64,000 nt of DNA from Campylobacter concisus (GTDB lineage Bacteria > Campylobacterota > Campylobacteria > Campylobacterales > Campylobacteraceae). The position numbers and the translations under genes were made by a program. Of this stretch, positions 57,746 through 64,000 are shown in pieces (the stretch's first letter is position 1; the number at the start of each line of letters is the position of its first letter). The notes under the pieces were generated by a model that was not told where the DNA came from, did no database searches, and saw only the letters and a list, made by a program, of their open reading frames with translations. The stretch is from the NCBI RefSeq assembly GCF_002913715.1, contig NZ_PPCE01000009.1, positions 806,001 to 870,000 on the forward strand. The letters run 5' to 3'.

Positions 57746-58468
57746 TTAAAGTTTAGTGATCTCATCGGCTACTTTTATTGCGGCTTGTTTAACTAAAAGT
57801 GCGATAAAAAAGTCAAACTGACCAGACTCTGAGGCCTCTAGCTTCTCCACATGGTGCCTAGTCGAGATAGGTAACGTTTTTTTGAAATTTATATTTGAAA
57901 GAATAAGAAGCCCATTTAGATGTCCATTTAAAATTTCTGAACTTCCCGAATAGCTTCCTCTAAGTTCGTCAAATCTAAAATCAAGCCTGTACGTGTAAGG
58001 CGATGTTTGAGTATCGACAACAACGATTCCACGAGAATTTAACTCACGCTGCAAAAACATGTAAAAAAGCACCTCAAGGCGTGGGTTTGAGTTAAAAACT
58101 GCAGTATTTCCTTCAACACCTGTGTAATATATCGATCTTGCACTACTTCTAGCATCGACGATCCTGTGGAAATAAACCTTTTTTAATCCAACATTAGTAT
58201 CGATCATATTTTTTTCCAAGCAGCAGTTTATTGCTACATCACTTTTGTATTTAACACCATTTATAAAAAGACCATCGCCCCTGCCTTTACAAGCGCTGCA
58301 ATCAGCCGGTATCCTCATAACCTCTTCAAAATACATCTTATCTTCGCTGTTTATGCTCGTACTTTGCACGCCATCTATTCCCTCACACGATAGACAAAGG
58401 CTGGCTTTAGCCACGCAGCCAGTTAGAAAGATAGCTGCAAAAACTGCTAATAATGTTGCTCTTAGCAT
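57746..58468 (-). CDS. Cysteine-rich putative lipoprotein
   Basis: 240 residues, signal and lipobox FLTGCVAKAS (Cys about 18). Several more cysteines: CLSCEG (23-28), CSACKGRGDG and INCCLEK. The CxxC-x-G pair resembles a DnaJ zinc element in spacing. The later half (LDFRFDELRGSYSGSSEILNG) has the same general layout as the next lipoprotein. The start overlaps the tautomerase gene by 7 nt. Function unknown. Confidence 0.7.
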   Translation of the reverse strand: MLRATLLAVFAAIFLTGCVAKASLCLSCEGIDGVQSTSINSEDKMYFEEVMRIPADCSACKGRGDGLFINGVKYKSDVAINCCLEKNMIDTNVGLKKVYFHRIVDARSSARSIYYTGVEGNTAVFNSNPRLEVLFYMFLQRELNSRGIVVVDTQTSPYTYRLDFRFDELRGSYSGSSEILNGHLNGLLILSNINFKKTLPISTRHHVEKLEASESGQFDFFIALLVKQAAIKVADEITKL

Positions 58469-58692
58469 TTTACTTCCTTTTGCTCTTTTTGTTTTTTGCG
58501 GAGATTTTTTACACTCTCACCTGCGATGCCGTAGTTATTCGTATCGATCTCATCGATAATGACAACGGTATTTTGAGCGCTTCTACCTAAAATTTCGCTT
58601 ATTAGCTTTGTAACTCCGCTTATCATCTTCTCTTTTTGCTCCACACTTGGGCTATCACCCTCTTTTGTCACACAAATTTTCACAAATGGCAT
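58462..58692 (-). CDS. 4-oxalocrotonate tautomerase family protein
   Basis: 76 residues, MPFVKICVTKEGDSPSVEQKE at the start: after loss of Met the N-terminal Pro would be the catalytic base. The Arg in EILGRSAQNTVVIIDEI and the downstream GIAGESV match the DmpI branch. The biological substrate is not known; no aromatic pathway is visible here. AGGAG is present before the ATG. Confidence 0.9.
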   Translation of the reverse strand: MPFVKICVTKEGDSPSVEQKEKMISGVTKLISEILGRSAQNTVVIIDEIDTNNYGIAGESVKNLRKKQKEQKEVKC

Positions 58693-58775
58693 AGCGCTCC
58701 TTTTTTGTAAATTTAATATTTAAAATTTAATCAAAAACAAAAACCAAGTGCGGCAGTATCGCCACCTCATAACAA

Positions 58776-58894
58776 GGCGAGATATTTTGTGATGATTTTG
58801 AAAGCTGTGACGTGAAATTTTGGTGCAGATAGAACATGTAGTTCATCAAGCCAAAATTTCACTAACTCTTTCAAAAGGACACAAAAGATAAGCC
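58776..58894. repeat. Large imperfect palindrome, copy B (structured element)
   Basis: Bulged hairpin behind lepA. Arms from outside in: GGC (58776-58778) with GCC (58892-58894); TTTTGTG (58785-58791) with CACAAAA (58880-58886); TTTTGAAAG (58796-58804) with CTTTCAAAA (58868-58876); GTGAAATTTTGG (58812-58823) with CCAAAATTTCAC (58851-58862); apical GAT-GAAC with GTTC-ATC around ATGTA. The stop of lepA lies one base beyond the right end. Same architecture and placement as copy A at 35645-35827, and the same AGATA..ACATG.AG...ATC loop pattern, with different stem sequence. No protein or tRNA is encoded. Confidence 0.75.
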
Positions 58895-58895
58895 G

Positions 58896-60686
58896 CTAGT
58901 CTATTTTTAGGACGGATAAAAACGCCTCCTGTGGCAAATTCACCTTTCCTATCGCCTTCATGCGTTTCTTACCCTCTTTTTGCTTTTCAAGCAACTTTCT
59001 CTTACGCGTAATATCGCCACCATAGCACTTGGCTGTGACGTTTTTACCCATTGATTTTACAGTTTCTCGAGCGATTATTTTATTGCCGATGCTAGCTTGT
59101 ATCGCCACTTCAAAGAGCTGACGCGGCACGATCTCTTTCATCGCCTTTACGAAGTCCCTGCCCTTTGTCTGTGCCTTGCTCTCAGGCACGATGATAGAGA
59201 GTGCATCGACCGTTTCACCAGCCACTTTAACATCAAGCTTCACTAGATCACCCATGCGGTAGTCGCTAGGCTCGTAGTCAAAGCTTGCATAGCCTTTGGT
59301 GCTTGACTTTAGCTTGTCATAAAAGTCCATAACGATCTCATTCATCGGTATGTCATACTCGAGCAAAACGCGGTCAGTCGTGATGTAGTCCATCTTTGTT
59401 TGTATGCCACGGCGATTGTTTAAAAGCGTGATGATGTTGCCCAAAAACTCGCTTGGCGTGATGATAGTCGCTTTCACATATGGCTCAAGGATCGAGTCTA
59501 TTTTATTTACTGGTGGCAGCTGGCTTGGGTTTTGTATCTTTAAATTTAGCCCATCAGTTTGGATGACTTCGTATGTCACGGTCGGCGCTGTAGCAATGAG
59601 ATCAAGATCAAATTCGCGCTCCAGCCTCTCTTTAACTACCTCCATATGAAGAAGACCTAAAAAGCCAACCCTAAAGCCAAATCCAAGTGCGACCGAGGTC
59701 TCTGGCTCGTAACTTATCGAGCTGTCATTTAGCTTTAGCTTATCCAGTGCGTCACGTAGATCTTCAAATTTATCAGTTTCTATCGGATAAAGTCCCGCAA
59801 ATACGAACGGCTTGGCTCTCTCAAAGCCGCCAACTGGCTCTTTTAGAGGATTTCTTGACTGCGTTATCGTATCACCAACCTGGACGTCACTAACATTTTT
59901 AAGTCCTAAAACTACGATACCAACTTCGCCAGCGCTAAGTGTTTTGGTCTTGATCGGCGCGATAGGATTTGGATACATGAGGTCAAGCACGATGTGTTTT
60001 TTACCTGTGCCCATAACCAAAATTTCATCATTTTTTGAAATTTCACCATCATAAACACGCACAAGTGCAAGCGCGCCAAGATAGTTGTCAAACCAACTAT
60101 CATAAATTAGCGCCTTTGTGGGCTTATTTGCATCACCATTTGGCGCAGGGATCCTCGTGATGATCGCCTCAAGTAACTCTTTTATGCCAACGCCTGTTTT
60201 TGCGCTCACTTCGATCGCTCCCGAGCAGTCAAGTCCGATGATGTGCTCGATCTCGTCTTTTACCCTAGCAGGGTCAGCCGCTGGCAGGTCGATCTTGTTG
60301 ATGACTGGGATGATCTCTAGGTTATTTTCAAGTGCGATATAGACGTTTGCGATAGTCTGCGCCTCCACGCCCTGGCTAGCATCCACGACTAGCAGTGCGC
60401 CCTCACAGCTAGCCAAAGAGCGGCTCACTTCGTAGCTAAAATCGACGTGGCCTGGGGTGTCTATCAAATTTAGAACAAAATTTTCTCCATTTAGCGCGTA
60501 GTTTAAGCGAACGGACTGGGCTTTTATCGTGATGCCACGCTCTTTTTCGATATCCATCGTATCCATGATCTGGCTGCTCATCTCACGGTCACTTACAGCG
60601 CCACACTCCTGAATGAGACGATCTGCAAGCGTGCTTTTGCCGTGGTCTATATGAGCGATGATGCTAAAATTTCTGATGTTTTTCAT
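58896..60686 (-). CDS. lepA: Elongation factor 4 (back-translocating ribosomal GTPase)
   Basis: 596 residues with G1 [15 protein letters not shown]3 DTPGHVDF, G4 NKIDLP and the typical tail [15 protein letters not shown]. The LepA-specific [24 protein letters not shown] lies at about residue 342. It aids ribosome movement or assembly under stress. It stands as a single gene, with the palindrome behind it. Confidence 0.98.
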   Translation of the reverse strand: MKNIRNFSIIAHIDHGKSTLADRLIQECGAVSDREMSSQIMDTMDIEKERGITIKAQSVRLNYALNGENFVLNLIDTPGHVDFSYEVSRSLASCEGALLVVDASQGVEAQTIANVYIALENNLEIIPVINKIDLPAADPARVKDEIEHIIGLDCSGAIEVSAKTGVGIKELLEAIITRIPAPNGDANKPTKALIYDSWFDNYLGALALVRVYDGEISKNDEILVMGTGKKHIVLDLMYPNPIAPIKTKTLSAGEVGIVVLGLKNVSDVQVGDTITQSRNPLKEPVGGFERAKPFVFAGLYPIETDKFEDLRDALDKLKLNDSSISYEPETSVALGFGFRVGFLGLLHMEVVKERLEREFDLDLIATAPTVTYEVIQTDGLNLKIQNPSQLPPVNKIDSILEPYVKATIITPSEFLGNIITLLNNRRGIQTKMDYITTDRVLLEYDIPMNEIVMDFYDKLKSSTKGYASFDYEPSDYRMGDLVKLDVKVAGETVDALSIIVPESKAQTKGRDFVKAMKEIVPRQLFEVAIQASIGNKIIARETVKSMGKNVTAKCYGGDITRKRKLLEKQKEGKKRMKAIGKVNLPQEAFLSVLKID

Positions 60687-60804
60687 ATAAGTTTTACTTT
60701 TTACTAAATTTTGGGCTTTATTTTGCCTAAAGTTGATTTAAATGCCAATAAATATATTTTTATCATAAGCCCGTCACTAGAGCTTGGCTCTATTCTTAAA
60801 AATC

Positions 60805-61725
60805 TTAATGACAATGTCCAAAGTGCTCATGTCCTTCATCGTCATTTAACTCGCAGATGAGATCGTCTTTATGTCCAAGGCTCTCGCTCTCAAACTGAAG
60901 CGTGACATGGCCGATGCCAACGTGAGAAAGCTCGTGCTCGATGCGCTTTATCATCTTTGAAATTTCAGCCACGCTTAACGCATCATCCACCACCACATGG
61001 GCTATGAGCGCATTTGTGCCAGCATTTATCGCCCAGATATGCAGGTCATGCACGATTTTAATGCCATCTACGCCCATTATAACGCCTAAAATTTCATCCG
61101 TATCAAGCTTAAGTGGCACCGCTTCGATCAGGATATTAAAGCTATCTTTTAGCAAGCTAGCGCCACTTTTTATGATGAGTAGCGAGACAAAGATACTTGC
61201 GATACTATCAGCCTTCGTGAAGTTAAATTTCATCACAAACAAAGCCGCGATAATCGCACCAACTGAGCCAAGCGTGTCGCCAAGGACGTGCAAATAAGCA
61301 CCTTTCATGTTTAAATTTTCTTTTGTATCAGCGCTTTTATGCATATAAATGGCTACGACTAAATTTACCACAAGCCCCAAAATACTAATAAAAAGCATCG
61401 TTTTAGCCTCTATCTCTGGCTCGTTAAAAAGCCTGATGATAGCTTCAACTACGACAAAGACTGCAAGTGCGATAAGAGCGATGGCATTTATGAAAGCGGC
61501 GATGATCTCGACCCTTTTGTAGCCAAAGGTCTTTTGTAAATTTGCCCTTTTTTCTGAAATTTTAAACGCCATGAGTGACAAAAATAGCGCGGCAGCGTCT
61601 GAGAGCATGTGAAATGCGTCGCTAATAAGCGTAAGCGAGTTCGAAACGAAGCCAAAAACGGCCTCAACTATCATAAACGTGAAAATTAGAAAAAATGAAT
61701 TTCTAAGAACGCTCTTGTTGTGCAT
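60805..61725 (-). CDS. Cation diffusion facilitator transporter
   Basis: Metal/H+ antiporter of the CDF family, 306 residues with six membrane segments. Metal-site motifs: LISDAFHMLSDAAALFLSL (HxxxD, about residue 40) and LGDTLGSVGAII (about 152, HVLGD). The cytoplasmic C-terminal domain has a His-rich end (CELNDDEGHEHFGHCH). Zinc, cobalt or iron are likely substrates. I chose the ATG at 61725 (AAGGA upstream); the frame reaches further, into the ABC gene that overlaps it by about 23 nt. Confidence 0.9.
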   Translation of the reverse strand: MHNKSVLRNSFFLIFTFMIVEAVFGFVSNSLTLISDAFHMLSDAAALFLSLMAFKISEKRANLQKTFGYKRVEIIAAFINAIALIALAVFVVVEAIIRLFNEPEIEAKTMLFISILGLVVNLVVAIYMHKSADTKENLNMKGAYLHVLGDTLGSVGAIIAALFVMKFNFTKADSIASIFVSLLIIKSGASLLKDSFNILIEAVPLKLDTDEILGVIMGVDGIKIVHDLHIWAINAGTNALIAHVVVDDALSVAEISKMIKRIEHELSHVGIGHVTLQFESESLGHKDDLICELNDDEGHEHFGHCH

Positions 61726-62587
61726 CATTATCCTTCTTTTGGGCGTCAATCCTCTTGCCTATATCTTTTAAATTTGAAAATTCCTCGATGAGCTTTGGCG
61801 AGTCGTCAAGACTGATGACGAAATTCCATATATAGGTCATCACAGAGTAGATGTGGCCGGCATTTGTCTGCTGCGAGCTTAGCACTATTATCGCCACCAA
61901 AAAGAGTAGCGAAGCGCTAATGCCGATGATAAAATAGCTCATCGCCTCCCTATTTGAGATCGCTATACGAAATTTAGAAACGACGTCGTAGTGCCTATTT
62001 AGCGTGCTTTTGTTAAAAACACCTATCACTTTTGCCTCTTTTTCTAGGCGGTCATTTAAGCGAAGATAAAGGTCGTCATTTTTCTTGATATATCTTGGTA
62101 AAAATATAAGAAAAAAGGTCATCACTACAAAGCACGCCACAGCGACCTTTGGCTCGACAAAGATGAGCATAAACGCTGAGCCGATGATCGAAATGACCGA
62201 TGTAAAAAACATAGGAAAATGTGTCTCAAAGAAATTTACAAATTCTCGTGAGAGCGCTACTCTAGCGATGATGGCGGAGTCGTCTTTGGCATTTTGTTTT
62301 TCATTCATGATGACATTTACAGCAAGCTTTGCGTAGATATTTGCAAAAACTTGCGTATCCACGCGGCGCCTAATGGCTCCTACAAGCCACGCTATGAGCA
62401 CAAAAAGTGCGTAAATGAGGGCATTTAATGTATTTCCCTGTATGATTGCGTTGATCGCAAAGCCCGCAAATATCGGATAAGCTAGAAAAAGTCCGTTCTC
62501 TGCTAGCACCAAAGCAAAGGTCAAAAGGAGCTTTTTGTTGTGCTCGGTCGCTATGCTCTTTAGCGTTTTAAAGGCGTTATTTTGCAA
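61703..62587 (-). CDS. ABC-type six-helix membrane domain without ATPase
   Basis: 294 residues: six hydrophobic segments resembling ABC exporter transmembrane domains (LVLAENGLFLAYPIFAGFAINAI; IGSAFMLIFVEPKVAVACFVVM), ending before any Walker A, signature or Walker B motif. No separate nucleotide-binding gene lies beside it; the next gene is the CDF exporter, with which it overlaps. Proteins annotated as six-transmembrane-domain ABC proteins exist; whether this one works alone or borrows an ATPase is open. Confidence 0.78.
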   Translation of the reverse strand: MQNNAFKTLKSIATEHNKKLLLTFALVLAENGLFLAYPIFAGFAINAIIQGNTLNALIYALFVLIAWLVGAIRRRVDTQVFANIYAKLAVNVIMNEKQNAKDDSAIIARVALSREFVNFFETHFPMFFTSVISIIGSAFMLIFVEPKVAVACFVVMTFFLIFLPRYIKKNDDLYLRLNDRLEKEAKVIGVFNKSTLNRHYDVVSKFRIAISNREAMSYFIIGISASLLFLVAIIVLSSQQTNAGHIYSVMTYIWNFVISLDDSPKLIEEFSNLKDIGKRIDAQKKDNDAQQERS

Positions 62588-62646
62588 ATTTAATCCTAAA
62601 ATTTTCGCGAATTCTAGCCAAAATTTATAAATTTTGAAAAATTTTT

Positions 62647-62669
62647 GTTGTAACTATTGACATTACAAC
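62647..62669 (+). promoter_or_regulatory. Operator 1 (GTTGTAA-N9-TTACAAC)
   Basis: Perfect 7-bp inverted repeat with a 9-nt spacer that contains the -35 hexamer of the cupin promoter. An identical-arm copy lies 49 bp downstream. Size and symmetry fit a dimeric winged-helix repressor; the Rrf2 gene at 63893 is the nearest candidate. Confidence 0.8.
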
Positions 62670-62685
62670 AAAAAATTATTATACT
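62657..62685 (+). promoter_or_regulatory. Sigma70 promoter of the cupin operon
   Basis: TTGACA (62657-62662), 17 nt, TATACT (62680-62685). Unusually for this genome both boxes are near consensus. The start would be about 62692, between the two operators. Confidence 0.8.
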
Positions 62686-62695
62686 TCACTCATCA

Positions 62696-62718
62696 GTTGT
62701 AAATAAAAATATTACAAC
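62696..62718 (+). promoter_or_regulatory. Operator 2 (GTTGTAA-N9-TTACAAC)
   Basis: Second copy of the same inverted repeat, just downstream of the expected transcription start and 19 nt before the cupin ATG. Occupation of both sites would cover the promoter. Confidence 0.8.
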
Positions 62719-62737
62719 AAAAAATAAGGAGAACAAA

Positions 62738-63112
62738 ATGAAAAATTTTCAGGTTGCAAAGATCGCAAACGAGCCAAGAGTCGAGCTAAAAGAGGCTTTA
62801 AATTTAAGCGGCTGTGAGGTATCTATAAACGAGCTTCCAGCAAATGTGAGCGTGCCATTTGTCCATGCACATAAGCAAAACGAGGAGCTTTACATCATCC
62901 TAGAGGGTGAGGGTGAGCTTTTCATCGACGGTGAGGTGCTAAAAGTAAGCAAAGGAGATGCGGTGCGCATAGATCCAGAGGGCAAAAGGTGCTTTAAAGC
63001 TGGCAAAAACGGCATCAAAATGATCTGTATCCAGACAAAACGCGGTAGCCTAGAGCAATACACAATGAGTGACGGTGTGATAGTTGATGACGTAAAGCCA
63101 AGCTGGTTGTAA
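62738..63112 (+). CDS. Cupin-domain protein
   Basis: 124 residues, single small beta-barrel: VPFVHAHKQNEELYIILEGEGELFIDGE holds the first metal-binding motif (HxH...E), and AVRIDPEGKRCFKAGKNG the second in degenerate form. ATG at 62738 has AAGGAGAA upstream; the operator region rules out the upstream ATG at 62657. It is first in an apparent operon with the NAD(P)-binding protein. Enzymatic or binding role unknown; perhaps part of a response to a reactive or toxic compound, given the regulator type. Confidence 0.85.
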   Translation: MKNFQVAKIANEPRVELKEALNLSGCEVSINELPANVSVPFVHAHKQNEELYIILEGEGELFIDGEVLKVSKGDAVRIDPEGKRCFKAGKNGIKMICIQTKRGSLEQYTMSDGVIVDDVKPSWL

Positions 63113-63141
63113 AATAAAAAACAAAATTTAAAGGAGAAATA

Positions 63142-63777
63142 ATAAAAATAGCAATCATCGGAGCAAACGGCAAAAGCGGTACAAATTTGGTAAACGAGGC
63201 TCTAAAACAAGGACATGACGTAACGGCAATCATTAGAGACAAAGAGTATAAAAATGGGGGCGTAAAGGTTATTTATAAAGATATCTTTGAGCTTACAAAG
63301 ACTGATCTGGCTGGCTTTGACGTAGTGATCAGTGCATTTGCAGCGTGGACGCCAGATACCTTTGCGCTTCACAAAAAAGTGGCTACTCATCTTAGAAATT
63401 TGCTAGAGGGTGGCGACACAAGACTAATTGTAGTTGGTGGTGCTGGTACATTATTTGTAGATGATAAGGGCACAATGGTGATGGATACGCCAGACTTCCC
63501 GACTGCATATATGGGCGTGGCAAAGGCGACCGCGGAGTCTTATTTTGAGCTAAAAGATAGGAGCAATTTGCTTTGGACATACGTAAGCCCAGCAGGCGAC
63601 TATGACCCAAATGGTGCTCGTACTGGTAAATACGTGCTTGGTGGAGATAATCTCATCTTAAACTCAAAAAATGAGAGCTATATAAGCTATGCAGACCTTG
63701 CGCTTGCGATCATAGACGAGCTAAAAAACAAAAAATTTATACAAAAACGCTTCACAGCAGTTGGCGAGCGAGCATAA
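63142..63777 (+). CDS. NAD(P)-binding (NmrA/YwnB-like) protein, ATA start likely
   Basis: Rossmann-fold protein of about 211 residues: KIAIIGANGKSGTNLVNEAL at the N-terminus (GxxGxxG), then DVVISAFAAWTP, RLIVVGGAGTLFVD and WTYVSPAGDYDPNG. AAGGAG (63131-63136) sits 5 nt from an ATA at 63142, which begins the conserved KIAIIGANG; the first standard start, a TTG at 63187, would remove the nucleotide site. In Bacillus, a YwnB-type protein is next to the Rrf2-type regulator YwnA, as here. Confidence 0.8.
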   Translation: MKIAIIGANGKSGTNLVNEALKQGHDVTAIIRDKEYKNGGVKVIYKDIFELTKTDLAGFDVVISAFAAWTPDTFALHKKVATHLRNLLEGGDTRLIVVGGAGTLFVDDKGTMVMDTPDFPTAYMGVAKATAESYFELKDRSNLLWTYVSPAGDYDPNGARTGKYVLGGDNLILNSKNESYISYADLALAIIDELKNKKFIQKRFTAVGERA

Positions 63778-63783
63778 AAATTA

Positions 63784-63827
63784 TAGATTTGACATAGCTG
63801 GCACAAAAAGTCGGCTTGTCAAATCTA
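63784..63827 (+). terminator. Hairpin after the NAD(P)-binding gene
   Basis: An 11-bp perfect stem TAGATTTGACA / TGTCAAATCTA with a 22-nt loop, 6 nt beyond the stop codon. No U tract follows, so it could be a terminator or a site for the downstream regulator. Confidence 0.45.
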
Positions 63828-63863
63828 AACTGAAAATAAACTGCTTTTAGTAAAAATTTAAAG

Positions 63864-63869
63864 TATAAT
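63864..63869 (+). promoter_or_regulatory. -10 box of the Rrf2 regulator gene
   Basis: TATAAT, 23 nt before the ATG at 63893. AT-rich upstream, no clear -35, and no copy of the GTTGTAA operator here. Confidence 0.5.
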
Positions 63870-63892
63870 CAGAAAAAATTTCAAGGACAGTT

Positions 63893-64000
63893 ATGCAAGT
63901 AGGGATCAAGTTTTCAACCGCGATCCATGTAGTTTTAGCAGCTTGTTTTTTCAAAGGCGAGAAAGTCACGAGCGAATTTATAGCAGGTAGTATAAACACA
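63893..64000 (+). CDS. Rrf2 family transcriptional regulator (partial)
   Basis: First 36 residues only; the gene runs off the window. MQVGIKFSTAIHVVLAACFF followed by EKVTSEFIAGSINT is the start of the winged-helix domain of the YwnA-like Rrf2 branch. Close to and in the same direction as the cupin/NAD(P)-binding pair that carries the twin operator. AAGGAC lies before the ATG. The sensor part, such as an Fe-S cluster or a cysteine, is not in view. Confidence 0.88.
   Translation, partial: MQVGIKFSTAIHVVLAACFFKGEKVTSEFIAGSINT

Noticed and set aside
58776-58894. Simple rho-independent terminator of lepA
   Set aside because: The paired length (over 110 nt with bulges) and the absence of a U tract do not fit; partial termination cannot be excluded.
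60710-60800. Terminator between the CDF gene and lepA
   Set aside because: A small 6-7 bp hairpin at 60778-60792 and a loose GGGCTT/AAGCCC pairing are visible, but neither has a U tract or a good stem.

Overview
The window reads as chromosome from a Campylobacter of the C. concisus / C. curvus / C. showae type. The evidence is AT-rich, densely packed genes with many 1-30 nt overlaps, the flagellar cluster order flgI-flgJ-flgM-flgN-flgK with sigma54 and sigma28 promoters, a class II DAHP synthase, an F0 subunit a gene standing alone, and a murF-hydrolase-ddl-ruvA-fapA-murJ-cysS-msbA-pyrD-M16-dapA-SDR gene order that, from memory, also occurs in C. jejuni. The species call is an inference. No tRNA, CRISPR array, prophage or insertion sequence was seen. 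The only RNA gene is RNase P RNA.

Layout: 1-1704 (+) pta (3' end only) and ackA, acetate fermentation. 1830-4947 (-) lpxD, ilvH, ilvI. 5212-12991 (-) a long overlapping run: selU, HIT protein, trpC, TPR protein, YkgJ-type cysteine cluster protein, tRNA methyltransferase, a 750-residue coiled-coil protein and a flavin oxidoreductase, then class II DAHP synthase (to 14356). 14500-16703 (+) two EamA/RarD permeases and a small membrane protein. 16803-19848 (+) a very AT-rich accessory island with two adjacent DUF262 (GmrSD/SspE-like) genes, the second broken by two short-repeat frameshifts. 19922-25662 (-) nagZ-like hydrolase, gpsA, gatB, atpB, TauE/SafE permease, sodC. 25729-31399 (-) TIGR02757 protein, flgK, flgN-like, flgM, flgJ-like, flgI, rsmD, small unknown. 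31520-34279 (+) flaG, fliD, fliS, fliT-like. 34293-34615 (-) rnpB. 34765-37754 (-) pepE, truD, thiL, with a 448-nt gap that holds a large palindrome. 37816-45305: an unknown (+), then a cell-wall run on the minus strand (Sel1-like, murF, hydrolase, Phd-like antitoxin, ddl, ruvA, fapA). 45429-56510 (+) murJ, cysS, msbA-like, pyrD, M16 protease, dapA, FabL-like SDR, pgsA, rseP, yggS. 56608-62587 (-) comF-like, two lipoproteins, tautomerase, lepA, CDF metal exporter, ABC membrane domain without ATPase. 62738-end (+) cupin, NAD(P)-binding protein and the start of an Rrf2 regulator.

Most genes are core metabolism, envelope and motility. The parts that ordinary annotation does not explain are: (a) two large imperfect palindromes directly behind the stop codons of truD and lepA, with different stems but a similar apical loop, which look like members of one structured DNA/RNA element family; (b) the DUF262 pair with repeat-linked frameshifts; (c) two identical-arm operators around a near-consensus promoter in front of the cupin operon, matching an Rrf2 regulator two genes downstream; (d) two genes whose best start appears to be ATA, or which carry a start-region lesion.
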